DNA of 64,000 nucleotides, from NCBI GenBank assembly GCA_041687095.1, contig JAWLCQ010000002.1, positions 1 to 64,000 on the forward strand. Direction: 5' to 3'. How positions within the stretch are numbered: the stretch's first letter is position 1; every line of letters starts with the position of its first letter. The translations under genes were made by a program, and so were the position numbers. Shown here one piece after another: positions 33,217 through 40,204 of this stretch. The notes below the pieces were generated by a model. The model ran no database searches. It was not told the origin of the DNA and saw only the letters and a program-made list of their open reading frames with translations. Source of the stretch: JAWLCQ01 sp041687095 (lineage in GTDB: Bacteria > Planctomycetota > Phycisphaerae > SM23-33).

Positions 33217-34218
33217 ATGGAACCCACCAACGGACATCCCATGCGTCGGCCGCGGCGGTGGCGGAGGAGCGAGGCGATGCGCGAGATGCTCGCGGCCGTC
33301 CGCGTGCCGCGCCAGTGCCTCGTTGCCCCGCTGTTCGTTCGGGGGGGGCAGGGGGTGCAGCGGGAGATCCCGTCCATGCCCGGGCAGTACCAGCTCTCCC
33401 CCGACACCGCCGTCGCCACCGCCCGCCGCCTCGCCGACAAGGGCCTCGGGGCGGTGTTGCTGTTCGGCATTCCCGAGCGCAAGGACGCCATCGGATCCTC
33501 CGCCTGGGACCCCGGGGAGTCCCTCCAGCGGGCGGTGGGGGAGATCAAACGCTCCGTCCCGGGCCTGCTGGTGGTCACCGACGTGTGCCTCTGCGAGTAC
33601 ACCGACCACGGGCACTGCGGGACGCTGTGCACCCGCCCCGACGGATCGCCCGACGTGGACAACGACGCCACGCTCGAATCCCTCGCCCGCACCGCCCTGT
33701 CGCACGCGGAGGCCGGGGCGGACGTCGTCGCCCCCTCGGCGATGATGGACGGGCAGGTCGCCGCCATCCGCTCCGCCCTCGATGCGGCCGACCACGCGGA
33801 CACCGCCATCCTCGCCTATGCCGTCAAGTTCGCCTCCGCCCTGTACGGGCCCTTCCGCGACGCCGCCGAGAGCCCCCCGCAGTTCGGCGACCGGCGGACG
33901 TACCAGATGGACTACCGCACCCCCCGCCAGGCCGGGATCGAGGCCGCCCTCGACGCCGACGAGGGCGCGGATATCCTCATGGTCAAGCCCGCCCTCGCCT
34001 ACCTCGACGTCCTCGCCGACCTCCGCCGCCGCACCGACCTCCCCCTCGCCGCCTACGCCGTCAGCGGGGAGTACGCCATGCTCAAAGCCGCCGCCGCGAA
34101 CGGATGGCTCGACGAGAAGGCGGCCGTGCTGGAGACCACCACCGCCCTCCGCCGCGCCGGGGCGGACCTGATCATCACCTACTACAGCGAACTGCTCACC
34201 GACTGGCTGCCAACCTGA
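33217..34218 (+). CDS. hemB: Delta-aminolevulinic acid dehydratase (porphobilinogen synthase)
   Basis: 333 residues, TIM barrel. Schiff-base lysines in YAVKFASALYGPF and ADILMVKPALAYLD; zinc-type cysteine cluster VCLCEYTDHGHCG; LFGIPERKDAIGSSAW and MMDGQVAAIR also match. Condenses two aminolevulinate into porphobilinogen. Start: ATG at 33217; the ATG at 33241 (MRRPRRW) is possible. First of a six-gene run (hemB-hemA-hemC-cobA/hemD-ahbC, then ahbDAB) in which each stop from hemB to ahbC overlaps or touches the next start. Confidence 0.95.
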   Translation: MEPTNGHPMRRPRRWRRSEAMREMLAAVRVPRQCLVAPLFVRGGQGVQREIPSMPGQYQLSPDTAVATARRLADKGLGAVLLFGIPERKDAIGSSAWDPGESLQRAVGEIKRSVPGLLVVTDVCLCEYTDHGHCGTLCTRPDGSPDVDNDATLESLARTALSHAEAGADVVAPSAMMDGQVAAIRSALDAADHADTAILAYAVKFASALYGPFRDAAESPPQFGDRRTYQMDYRTPRQAGIEAALDADEGADILMVKPALAYLDVLADLRRRTDLPLAAYAVSGEYAMLKAAAANGWLDEKAAVLETTTALRRAGADLIITYYSELLTDWLPT

Positions 34219-35924
34219 ACATCTTCGTCCTGGGACTTTCGCACCACACCGCTCCCGTGGCGGTGCGGCAGCGGTTCGCGCTGTCCGACGACCGCGCCCG
34301 CACCCTTCTCCGCGCCATCCACCACGACACCGTCCTGGAGGAGGCCCTCGTCCTGCAGACGTGCAACCGCACGGAGATCTACTTCGTCGCCCCCGACCCC
34401 GCCCCGGCCGTGCCGTATCTGCTGGGCCTCGTCGCCCGCACGACGGGCGCGGAATCGCCCCTCGATGCGGCCCTCCTGTACCGCCATGATCGCGAGGAGG
34501 CGGTGGGGCACCTGTTCCGCGTGGCGGGGGGGCTGGACTCGCAGGTCGTGGGCGAACCGCAGATCCTCGCTCAGCTCAAGACGGCCTACCGGGTGGCGTT
34601 GGAGGAGCGGACGGCCCGGTTCTTCCTCAACAAGCTCCTGCACGCCGCCTTCCGCGCCGGGAAGCGGGTGCGGACGGAGACGGAACTCAGCGGGGCCCTC
34701 AGCGTCCCCCGCGCCGCCGCCGCCCTCGTCCGCGAAACGCTGGGCGACCCGGCCTCGCGGTCGGTCCTGCTGATCGGTGCGGGCCCAACCGCCGAACTCA
34801 CCGCCCGAGCCCTGCTGCAGGCGGGCGTGCGGAAGCTCACCGTCGCCAACCGCTCCCTCCCCAACGCCCGCCTGCTGGCCGATCGGCTCCTGAACGAACC
34901 CCGCCCGGGGGAGAGCGCGACCGTCAGCCAGACGAGCGGCGCCCAACCCTTCTCCCCCGGGGGAGCGGAGCGTGAACCCTTCTCCCCTGGGGGAGAAGAT
35001 GTCGCGCAGCGACAGATGAGGGGGCGCTCGGAGGACGAGCAGGCGCCGGACACGGGCGACGGCTCTTCCTCTGGTGCGAGCCCACAGGCTTCCGCACCGC
35101 CGCCGACCTCCGGGCGCCCCCTCACCGCCCTCGCTGCGCTCGGGCACCTCTCCCCGAGGGGAGAGGGGTCAGATCCCCTGCCGGACCTCGACTCCTGCCC
35201 CGCGCTGTCCCGCCACCGCCGCGCCTCTCATCGCTGCGAAGCGGAGACCGGGGAGGGTATCACGGGATCCGCCAACGAAATCCCCGCCCCAATCCGCAAT
35301 CCGCAATCCGCCATCCGCCATTCCGTTCTCGCCGTTTCCCTCGACAGCCTTCCCGACGCCCTGCGGTCCGTGGATGCGGTGCTGTCCGCGACGGGGTCGC
35401 CGACGGAGGTGCTGCGCTATGACGCTCTCGCCGCTCCGCTCCGCCGCCGCCGCCGTCCGCTGCTGCTCGTGGACCTCGCCGTCCCCCGTGACATCGACCC
35501 CCGCCTCGCCAAGCTGCCCTGCGTCACGCTCCGCACGCTCGACGACCTGAACGCCATCCTCGCCGACCACCGCCGGCGACAGGACCGCCACCTCCCCCTC
35601 GCCGAGGCCATCCTCGCCGAGGAAACCGGCGACTTCGCCCGCTGGATCGACACGCTCCAGGTCACCCCGGCCATCAAGCTCCTCAAACGCCGCTTCGCCG
35701 AACTGCACCAGCGCGAGACCCGCCGCTACGCCTCCCGCTTCGTCGCCAACCATGCCTCCGAGGAACTCGAACGCTTCGCCCGCTCCCTCGCCAACAAGAT
35801 CCTCCACCACCCCATCGCCTACCTCCGCGACACCGCCCGCACCGGGACGCTCAGCGATCAGCTCTCCGCCGTCGAGACCGTGCGGCGGATGTTCGACCTC
35901 GACGAGCCGGAGCCCGACGCATGA
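34215..35924 (+). CDS. hemA: Glutamyl-tRNA reductase with large internal insert
   Basis: 569 residues from CTG at 34215 against about 420-450 in relatives. The catalytic segment LVLQTCNRTEIYF holds Cys50; GLSHHTAPV at 7-15, GLDSQVVGEPQILAQLK at 106-122 and the NADPH loop VLLIGAGPTAEL at 184-195 are intact, as is the dimerisation domain at 480-565. The required N-terminal motif starts six codons after the hemB stop overlap, and no ATG, GTG or TTG is in frame before it, so the rare codon CTG in CTGA is the likely start. Residues about 231-370 are a low-complexity insert built from repeats. It lies in the NADPH domain, so its effect on activity is open. Confidence 0.9.
   Translation: MNIFVLGLSHHTAPVAVRQRFALSDDRARTLLRAIHHDTVLEEALVLQTCNRTEIYFVAPDPAPAVPYLLGLVARTTGAESPLDAALLYRHDREEAVGHLFRVAGGLDSQVVGEPQILAQLKTAYRVALEERTARFFLNKLLHAAFRAGKRVRTETELSGALSVPRAAAALVRETLGDPASRSVLLIGAGPTAELTARALLQAGVRKLTVANRSLPNARLLADRLLNEPRPGESATVSQTSGAQPFSPGGAEREPFSPGGEDVAQRQMRGRSEDEQAPDTGDGSSSGASPQASAPPPTSGRPLTALAALGHLSPRGEGSDPLPDLDSCPALSRHRRASHRCEAETGEGITGSANEIPAPIRNPQSAIRHSVLAVSLDSLPDALRSVDAVLSATGSPTEVLRYDALAAPLRRRRRPLLLVDLAVPRDIDPRLAKLPCVTLRTLDDLNAILADHRRRQDRHLPLAEAILAEETGDFARWIDTLQVTPAIKLLKRRFAELHQRETRRYASRFVANHASEELERFARSLANKILHHPIAYLRDTARTGTLSDQLSAVETVRRMFDLDEPEPDA
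34949..35170. repeat. Long palindromic element (family D) in hemA
   Basis: Left arm about 34976-35033, right arm about 35107-35168. Paired blocks: GAGGGGGCGC with GCGCCCCCTC, GCGCAGCGA with CGCTGCGC; each end has its own CTCCCC-GGGGAG hairpin. About 75 nt of loop. A close copy, same orientation and frame, is in ahbDAB (41464-41829). Translates to FSPGGEDV..QMRGR...TSGRPLT.LAALG.LSP.GEG in both. A run of ATCCGCA units at about 35291-35325 (as in mnmG) ends the insert. Confidence 0.8.
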
Positions 35925-37225
35925 GCCCGCTGGTCATCGGCACGCGGGGATCCGAACTCGCCCTCTGGCAGGCGGGGTTCGTCCGCGACGCGCTGCAGCG
36001 GGCGCACCCCGGGCTCGACGTCCGCCTGCAGATCATCGCCACCCGCGGGGACATCGCCCTGGAGCAGCCCACCCATGCTTCGCTCGACAAGGGCCTGTTC
36101 ACCACGGAGATCCAGGACGCCCTGCGCGGGGGCGAGATCGACCTGGCGGTCCACTCCCACAAGGACCTGCCCACCCGCAGCCCCGAGGGGCTGGTGGTGG
36201 CGGCGATCCCGCAGCGCGAGGATCCTTCCGATGCGCTCGTGCTCCGGGAGGGACTTGCAGGGGGCGATTTCGGATTTGGGATTTGGGATTTCGGATCTGC
36301 GGAGGTGACGGATTCGAATCCCCGGGCGAGTTCGGGACCGGATGGAGAGGGGACGCAACAGACGCCAAATGGCAAGCCCCTGCAGGATCGCGAGCAAGGT
36401 CCGACACGCGCTTGCGATCTGGCGTCTGTTCCTCCGAACAAGAGCAACCCCCATCGCGCAGCGGAACCTTCGGAAGGAGCGCCTGTTCAAATCCGAAATC
36501 CGAAATCCGAAATCCGAGATTTCCCCCTTGTTCCCGAGGGGGCAGAGATCCTCACGGGTTCGCTCCGTCGCGGGGCGCAGTTGCTACACCTGCGCCCGGA
36601 CCTGAAGGTCCTGCCCGTCCGGGGCAACGTCCCGACGCGCCTGCGGAAGCTCGACGAGGGCGGGGCGTGCGGGATCGTCCTCGCCCTGGCGGGGCTGCGG
36701 AGGCTGGGCCTGGAGCACCGCGTCTCGCTCCGCCTGGACCCGGGGCATTTCGTCCCCGCCTGCGGGCAGGGGGCGCTGGCCATCGAGGTCCGCCGCGACG
36801 ACGCTCGGGTACGGGACCTGATCGAAGCCATCGATGACCGATCCTCCCACCTCGCCGTCCTCTGCGAGCGGTCCTTCCTCGCCCTCCTCCACGCCGGCTG
36901 CCGCGCCCCCGTCGGTGCCTACGCGCGGTTCGGGAACGCCTCCCCGTGCGCCTCCCCCAAGCCCACCGACTGCGTCGGTGGGATCCCGTCGACCCCGGTC
37001 AATCCCCCGGACACGCGAAATGCTTCCCTCACCGTCACGGGCGTCATCGCGTCGCCCGATGGTTCGCGACTCTTCCGCGACACGCTCACCGCTCCTGTCA
37101 CCGGCCGCGACTCCGCCATCGCCCTGGGCGAGTCCCTCGCGGAACGCCTGCTGTCGGCCGGTGCGGGGGCCGTGCTCGACGAGGCGGGCGTGCGGGCCCC
37201 GCGGGGCAACGGGGGCGGATCGTGA
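35921..37225 (+). CDS. hemC: Hydroxymethylbilane synthase (porphobilinogen deaminase) with two inserts
   Basis: 434 residues against about 310. Core motifs: IGTRGSELALWQAGFV (6-21), IATRGDIAL, GLFTTEIQDALRGGEIDLAVHSHKDLP (58-84), LTGSLRRGAQLLHLRPDLKVLPVRGNVPTRL (about 211-241) and the dipyrromethane-cysteine segment ALLHAGCRAPVGAYA. Insert 1 (about 112-204) splits domain 1 from 2 and comes from an inverted-repeat element. Insert 2, shortly after the cofactor cysteine, carries the palindrome PTDCVGG (36962-36982). Start overlaps the hemA stop (ATGA). If both inserts loop out, activity can persist; this is inference. Confidence 0.92.
   Translation: MSPLVIGTRGSELALWQAGFVRDALQRAHPGLDVRLQIIATRGDIALEQPTHASLDKGLFTTEIQDALRGGEIDLAVHSHKDLPTRSPEGLVVAAIPQREDPSDALVLREGLAGGDFGFGIWDFGSAEVTDSNPRASSGPDGEGTQQTPNGKPLQDREQGPTRACDLASVPPNKSNPHRAAEPSEGAPVQIRNPKSEIRDFPLVPEGAEILTGSLRRGAQLLHLRPDLKVLPVRGNVPTRLRKLDEGGACGIVLALAGLRRLGLEHRVSLRLDPGHFVPACGQGALAIEVRRDDARVRDLIEAIDDRSSHLAVLCERSFLALLHAGCRAPVGAYARFGNASPCASPKPTDCVGGIPSTPVNPPDTRNASLTVTGVIASPDGSRLFRDTLTAPVTGRDSAIALGESLAERLLSAGAGAVLDEAGVRAPRGNGGGS
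36267..36525. repeat. Inverted-repeat element inserted in hemC
   Basis: Left end: GATTTCGGATTTGGGATTT words at 36267-36297; right end: AAATCCGAAATCCGAAATCC at about 36490-36525, the inverse complement. Inside, AACAGACGCCA (36358) faces TGGCGTCTGTT (36420) as a second, inner inverted repeat. The whole encodes residues about 115-201 of HemC (GFGIWDFG...IRNPKSEIRD) without a stop. Confidence 0.75.
36962..36982. repeat. Palindromic element, family A, in hemC
   Basis: CCCACCGAC-TGC-GTCGGTGGG, the opposite orientation of the copy at 20914, read as PTDCVGG. It lies in domain 3, after the cofactor cysteine. Confidence 0.85.
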
Positions 37226-38865
37226 GCGTTGGGCGCGTCTATCTCGTCGGTGCGGGCCCGGGGGATCCGGGCCTGTTCACCCTTCGCGGGGCGCAGTTGC
37301 TCGCCCTCGCCGACGCCGTCGTCTACGATCGCCTCGTCCCGCCCTCGCTGCTCGATCTCTGCCGCCCCGACGCCCAGCGGATCTACGTCGGGAAGCGCCC
37401 CGACGCGCACACGCTCCCGCAGGAGCGGATCAACGCCCTGCTCGTCGAACTCGCCCGCGAGGGCAAATGCGTCGTGCGGCTCAAGGGGGGGGATCCGTTC
37501 GTGTTCGGGCGCGGAGGGGAGGAGGCCGCCGAACTCGCCGATGCGGGCATCCCCTTCGAGGTCGTCCCCGGGGTGACGGCCGGCATCGCGGCGCCGGCGT
37601 ATGCGGGCATCCCCGTTACTGATCGCCGCTGCGCGGGGGCTTTCGCCCTCATCACCGGGCACGAGACGCCCGATCGCGAGGGCTCGCTGCTGGACTGGGG
37701 CGCCTTGGCGAAGTTCCCGGGGACGCTGGCGTTCTACATGGGCGTGGGGCGCCTGGCGGAGATCTGCGAGCGGCTGATCACGGCGGGCAGGTCGCCCGAC
37801 ACGCCCGCGGGCGTCATTGAGCAGGGCACGACGGTGCGGCAGCGGACGGTGACGGGCACGTTGGTCACGCTGCCCGACGCGGTGCGGGAGGCAAGCATTG
37901 CCCCCCCCGCCATGATCGTCGTCGGGGAGGTCGTCGGCCTGCGCGAGCACCTGGCGTGGTTCGAGAAGCGCCCGCTCTTCGGGCAGTGCATCGCCGTCAC
38001 CCGCGCCCGCCAGCAGGCCGGGCCCATGATCGACCAGCTCCGCGAGTTGGGGGCGGAGGTTCTCGAAACCCCCGCCATCCGCATCGCACCGCCCGAAGAC
38101 CCCGCCCCCCTCGCCGCCGCCGTGCACACGGCGTGCGAGGGCGGGTTCGACTGGATCGTCTTCACCAGCGTCAACGCGGTGGATGCGTTCTTCACAGCGC
38201 TGGCGGAGCCGGATGCAAGCGAAGCCCGCGAGCCCTGTAAGGCCATCTCCCCGACGCAGTCGGGGGGCGTTGCAGACGCGCGGGATCGCGAACCCCGGTG
38301 CGGGGCGAGATCGACTCCGCCCCTCGACGCCCGCGCCCTGCACAGGGTCCGCCTGTGCGCAATCGGGCCCGTCACCGCTGATCGCCTGCGGGCGTACGGC
38401 CTGCGGGCCGATGCGGTCCCCGCCCGCTTCGTCTCCACGGAGATCGCCCCGCTGCTGGTGACGACGGGGGAGCTACGGAACCAGCGGGTGCTGCTCCCGC
38501 GGAGCGATCTCGCCCCGCCCGACCTCGCCCGCGCCCTCACCGCCCGCGGGGCCCGTGTCACCGATGTCATCGCCTACCGCACCCTCTCCGATCCGGGTGC
38601 GTGCGCCCCGCTCGTCGAGCGCCTCGCGGAGGGGACGGTGGACTGGATCACCTTCACCAGTTCGTCCACCGTCACCCACCTCCTCGCCGCCGTCGGACCC
38701 GACGCCGTCGCCCGCTCCCGCGCCCGCCTCGCCAGCATCGGGCCCACCACCTCCCAGACGCTCCGCGAAAATGGCCTCTGCCCGGCCGTAGAGGCCGATC
38801 CGCATACCGGCGCGGCCCTCGTAACCGCTATACTGGAGGCACGAATGCGGGAGGCGACGGAGTGA
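37222..38865 (+). CDS. cobA-hemD: Uroporphyrinogen-III C-methyltransferase / uroporphyrinogen-III synthase fusion
   Basis: 547 residues from GTG, overlapping the hemC stop (GTGA). Residues 1-245 are SUMT: VYLVGAGPGDPGLFTLRG, VVRLKGGDPFVFGRGGEE, VPGVTAGIAAPAYAGIPVTDR; it makes precorrin-2 with two SAM. Residues about 250-545 are HemD: QCIAVTRARQQAGPMIDQL, WIVFTSVNAVDAFF, IGPVTADRLRAYG, VDWITFTSSSTVTHLL. The fusion is common among Firmicutes and deltaproteobacteria. HemD contains a repeat-derived insert (about residues 335-375) at 38249. Making precorrin-2 directly fits a pathway that goes on through siroheme. Confidence 0.95.
   Translation: MSVGRVYLVGAGPGDPGLFTLRGAQLLALADAVVYDRLVPPSLLDLCRPDAQRIYVGKRPDAHTLPQERINALLVELAREGKCVVRLKGGDPFVFGRGGEEAAELADAGIPFEVVPGVTAGIAAPAYAGIPVTDRRCAGAFALITGHETPDREGSLLDWGALAKFPGTLAFYMGVGRLAEICERLITAGRSPDTPAGVIEQGTTVRQRTVTGTLVTLPDAVREASIAPPAMIVVGEVVGLREHLAWFEKRPLFGQCIAVTRARQQAGPMIDQLRELGAEVLETPAIRIAPPEDPAPLAAAVHTACEGGFDWIVFTSVNAVDAFFTALAEPDASEAREPCKAISPTQSGGVADARDREPRCGARSTPPLDARALHRVRLCAIGPVTADRLRAYGLRADAVPARFVSTEIAPLLVTTGELRNQRVLLPRSDLAPPDLARALTARGARVTDVIAYRTLSDPGACAPLVERLAEGTVDWITFTSSSTVTHLLAAVGPDAVARSRARLASIGPTTSQTLRENGLCPAVEADPHTGAALVTAILEARMREATE
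38249..38265. repeat. Diverged family A palindrome in hemD
   Basis: CCCCGAC-GCA-GTCGGGG with the flanks TCT and GGCGTT, read as SPTQSGG, a different frame from the other copies. It lies in the insert of the HemD domain. Confidence 0.65.
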
Positions 38866-40145
38866 TCGGAATCTCAAAACTCTACTGCGGCAGCATCGAG
38901 CCCTCCGACGCCCTGCGCTATGGGAGCGCAGAGGAGGTCCGCGGCGGCGCTTCCAACGGACGGACTGCGCATCCCACCGACGCCGTCGGTGGGCTTGCCG
39001 CCGATCCCCACGGACGGTCGGAGCACGGGGCTCGCCACCATCGTCCCCCGCGCGAGCGCAAGCCCGTTGTCGTCTGGAACTGCACCCCCCGCTGCAACCT
39101 CCGCTGCGTACACTGCTACTCCCACAGCGACCCGGCCCGCACGGCGGCCGAACTGTCCACCACCCAGGCCGAGGCCATGTTCTCCGACCTCGCCGCCTTC
39201 GGGGCCCCCGTGATCCTCTTCTCCGGCGGCGAGCCGCTCCTCCGCCCCGACCTGCTGCCCCTCATCGAGCGGGCGTCGCGGCTGGGCTTGCGGACGGTCG
39301 TGTCCACCAACGGAACGCTGCTGACCCCCGACCTCGCCGCCCGCCTCCGCGACGCGGGCATTGCCTACGTGGGCGTTTCGCTCGACGGGGTGGGGGCGGC
39401 CAATGACCGCTTCCGCGGCGTGGACGGAGCGTTCGAGCGGGCGCTTGCGGGCATCCGCCACTGCCGATCCGCCGGGGTCCGCACCGGCCTGCGCTTCACC
39501 GTCACCCGCCGCAACCTCCCCGAGGTGCCCGGTGTGCTGGACCTGCTCGCCCGCGAGGGCATTCCCCGCGCGTGCTTCTACCACCTGGTCTATGCGGGGC
39601 GGGGTTCGGACCTCGTCGGTGAGGACCTCGACGGGGCTCAGACGCGCGCCCTGCTGGATCTGCTCATCGATCGCACGGCCGCCATGCACCGCAGCGGGCA
39701 CCCCGTCGAGGTCCTCACCGTCAACAACGCCGCCGACGGGCCCTACGTCTACCTCCGCATGCTCCGCGAGGGGCACGCGCGGGCGGGGGAGGCGCTGTCG
39801 CTGCTGCGGCGAAGCGGGGGGGATGCGACGGGCAGCGGGATCGCGTGCGTGTCGTGGGACGGGACGGTCCACCCCAGCCAGTTCTGGCGGGGCGTGTCGC
39901 TGGGCAACGTCACCGAGCGCCCGCTGTCGCAGATCTGGACGGACCCGTCCATCGAGCTGTTGGCGAAGCTGCGGGACAAGCCCGCCCACGTGCACGGGCG
40001 CTGCGAGCGCTGCCGCTTCCTGCCCGTGTGCGGCGGCAACTCCCGCATCCGCGCCGAGGCGGTGACGGGCGACCTGTGGGCGTGCGACCCGGCATGCTAC
40101 CTCACCGACGACGAGATCGCCGGCGACCTCCCGGCGGATCGCTAG
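38862..40145 (+). CDS. ahbC: 12,18-didecarboxysiroheme deacetylase AhbC (radical SAM)
   Basis: 427 residues from GTG, overlapping the cobA-hemD stop (GTGA), with GGAGG upstream. The opening MIGISKLYCGSIEPSDALRYG is the AhbC signature. Radical SAM cluster Cys78-x3-Cys82-x2-Cys85 (PRCNLRCVHCYSHSD), GGEPLLRPDLLPL, and a C-terminal SPASM-like region RCERCRFLPVCGGNSRIRAEAV for auxiliary clusters. It removes the acetate side chains of didecarboxysiroheme to make Fe-coproporphyrin III. An element with palindrome PTDAVGG (residues about 33-58) separates the N-terminal signature from the radical SAM core. Relatives: NirJ of heme d1 synthesis; the opening and context favour AhbC. Confidence 0.93.
   Translation: MIGISKLYCGSIEPSDALRYGSAEEVRGGASNGRTAHPTDAVGGLAADPHGRSEHGARHHRPPRERKPVVVWNCTPRCNLRCVHCYSHSDPARTAAELSTTQAEAMFSDLAAFGAPVILFSGGEPLLRPDLLPLIERASRLGLRTVVSTNGTLLTPDLAARLRDAGIAYVGVSLDGVGAANDRFRGVDGAFERALAGIRHCRSAGVRTGLRFTVTRRNLPEVPGVLDLLAREGIPRACFYHLVYAGRGSDLVGEDLDGAQTRALLDLLIDRTAAMHRSGHPVEVLTVNNAADGPYVYLRMLREGHARAGEALSLLRRSGGDATGSGIACVSWDGTVHPSQFWRGVSLGNVTERPLSQIWTDPSIELLAKLRDKPAHVHGRCERCRFLPVCGGNSRIRAEAVTGDLWACDPACYLTDDEIAGDLPADR
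38973..38993. repeat. Palindromic element, family A, in ahbC
   Basis: CCCACCGAC-GCC-GTCGGTGGG, read as PTDAVGG, in the region between the AhbC N-terminal motif and KPVVVWN. Confidence 0.85.
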
Positions 40146-40159
40146 CGCCTGTAAGCGAG

Positions 40160-40192
40160 CAATCGAAAATCGACAATCGAAACTCGAAAACC
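40160..40192. repeat. TCGAAAATCGA repeat run at the ahbC-ahbD junction
   Basis: AATCGAAAATCGACAATCGA words between the ahbC stop and the first conserved AhbD residue. The same words appear in reverse complement at about 5273-5308 and in part near 33148. No usual start codon is in frame here, so this copy may have displaced the original start. Confidence 0.6.
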
Positions 40193-40204
40193 TCCCCCCC
40201 TCGC

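Noticed and set aside
36200..36530. hemC as a pseudogene disrupted by an insertion
   Set aside because: The frame stays open through the insert and all catalytic segments on both sides are intact, as also in hemA and mnmG.
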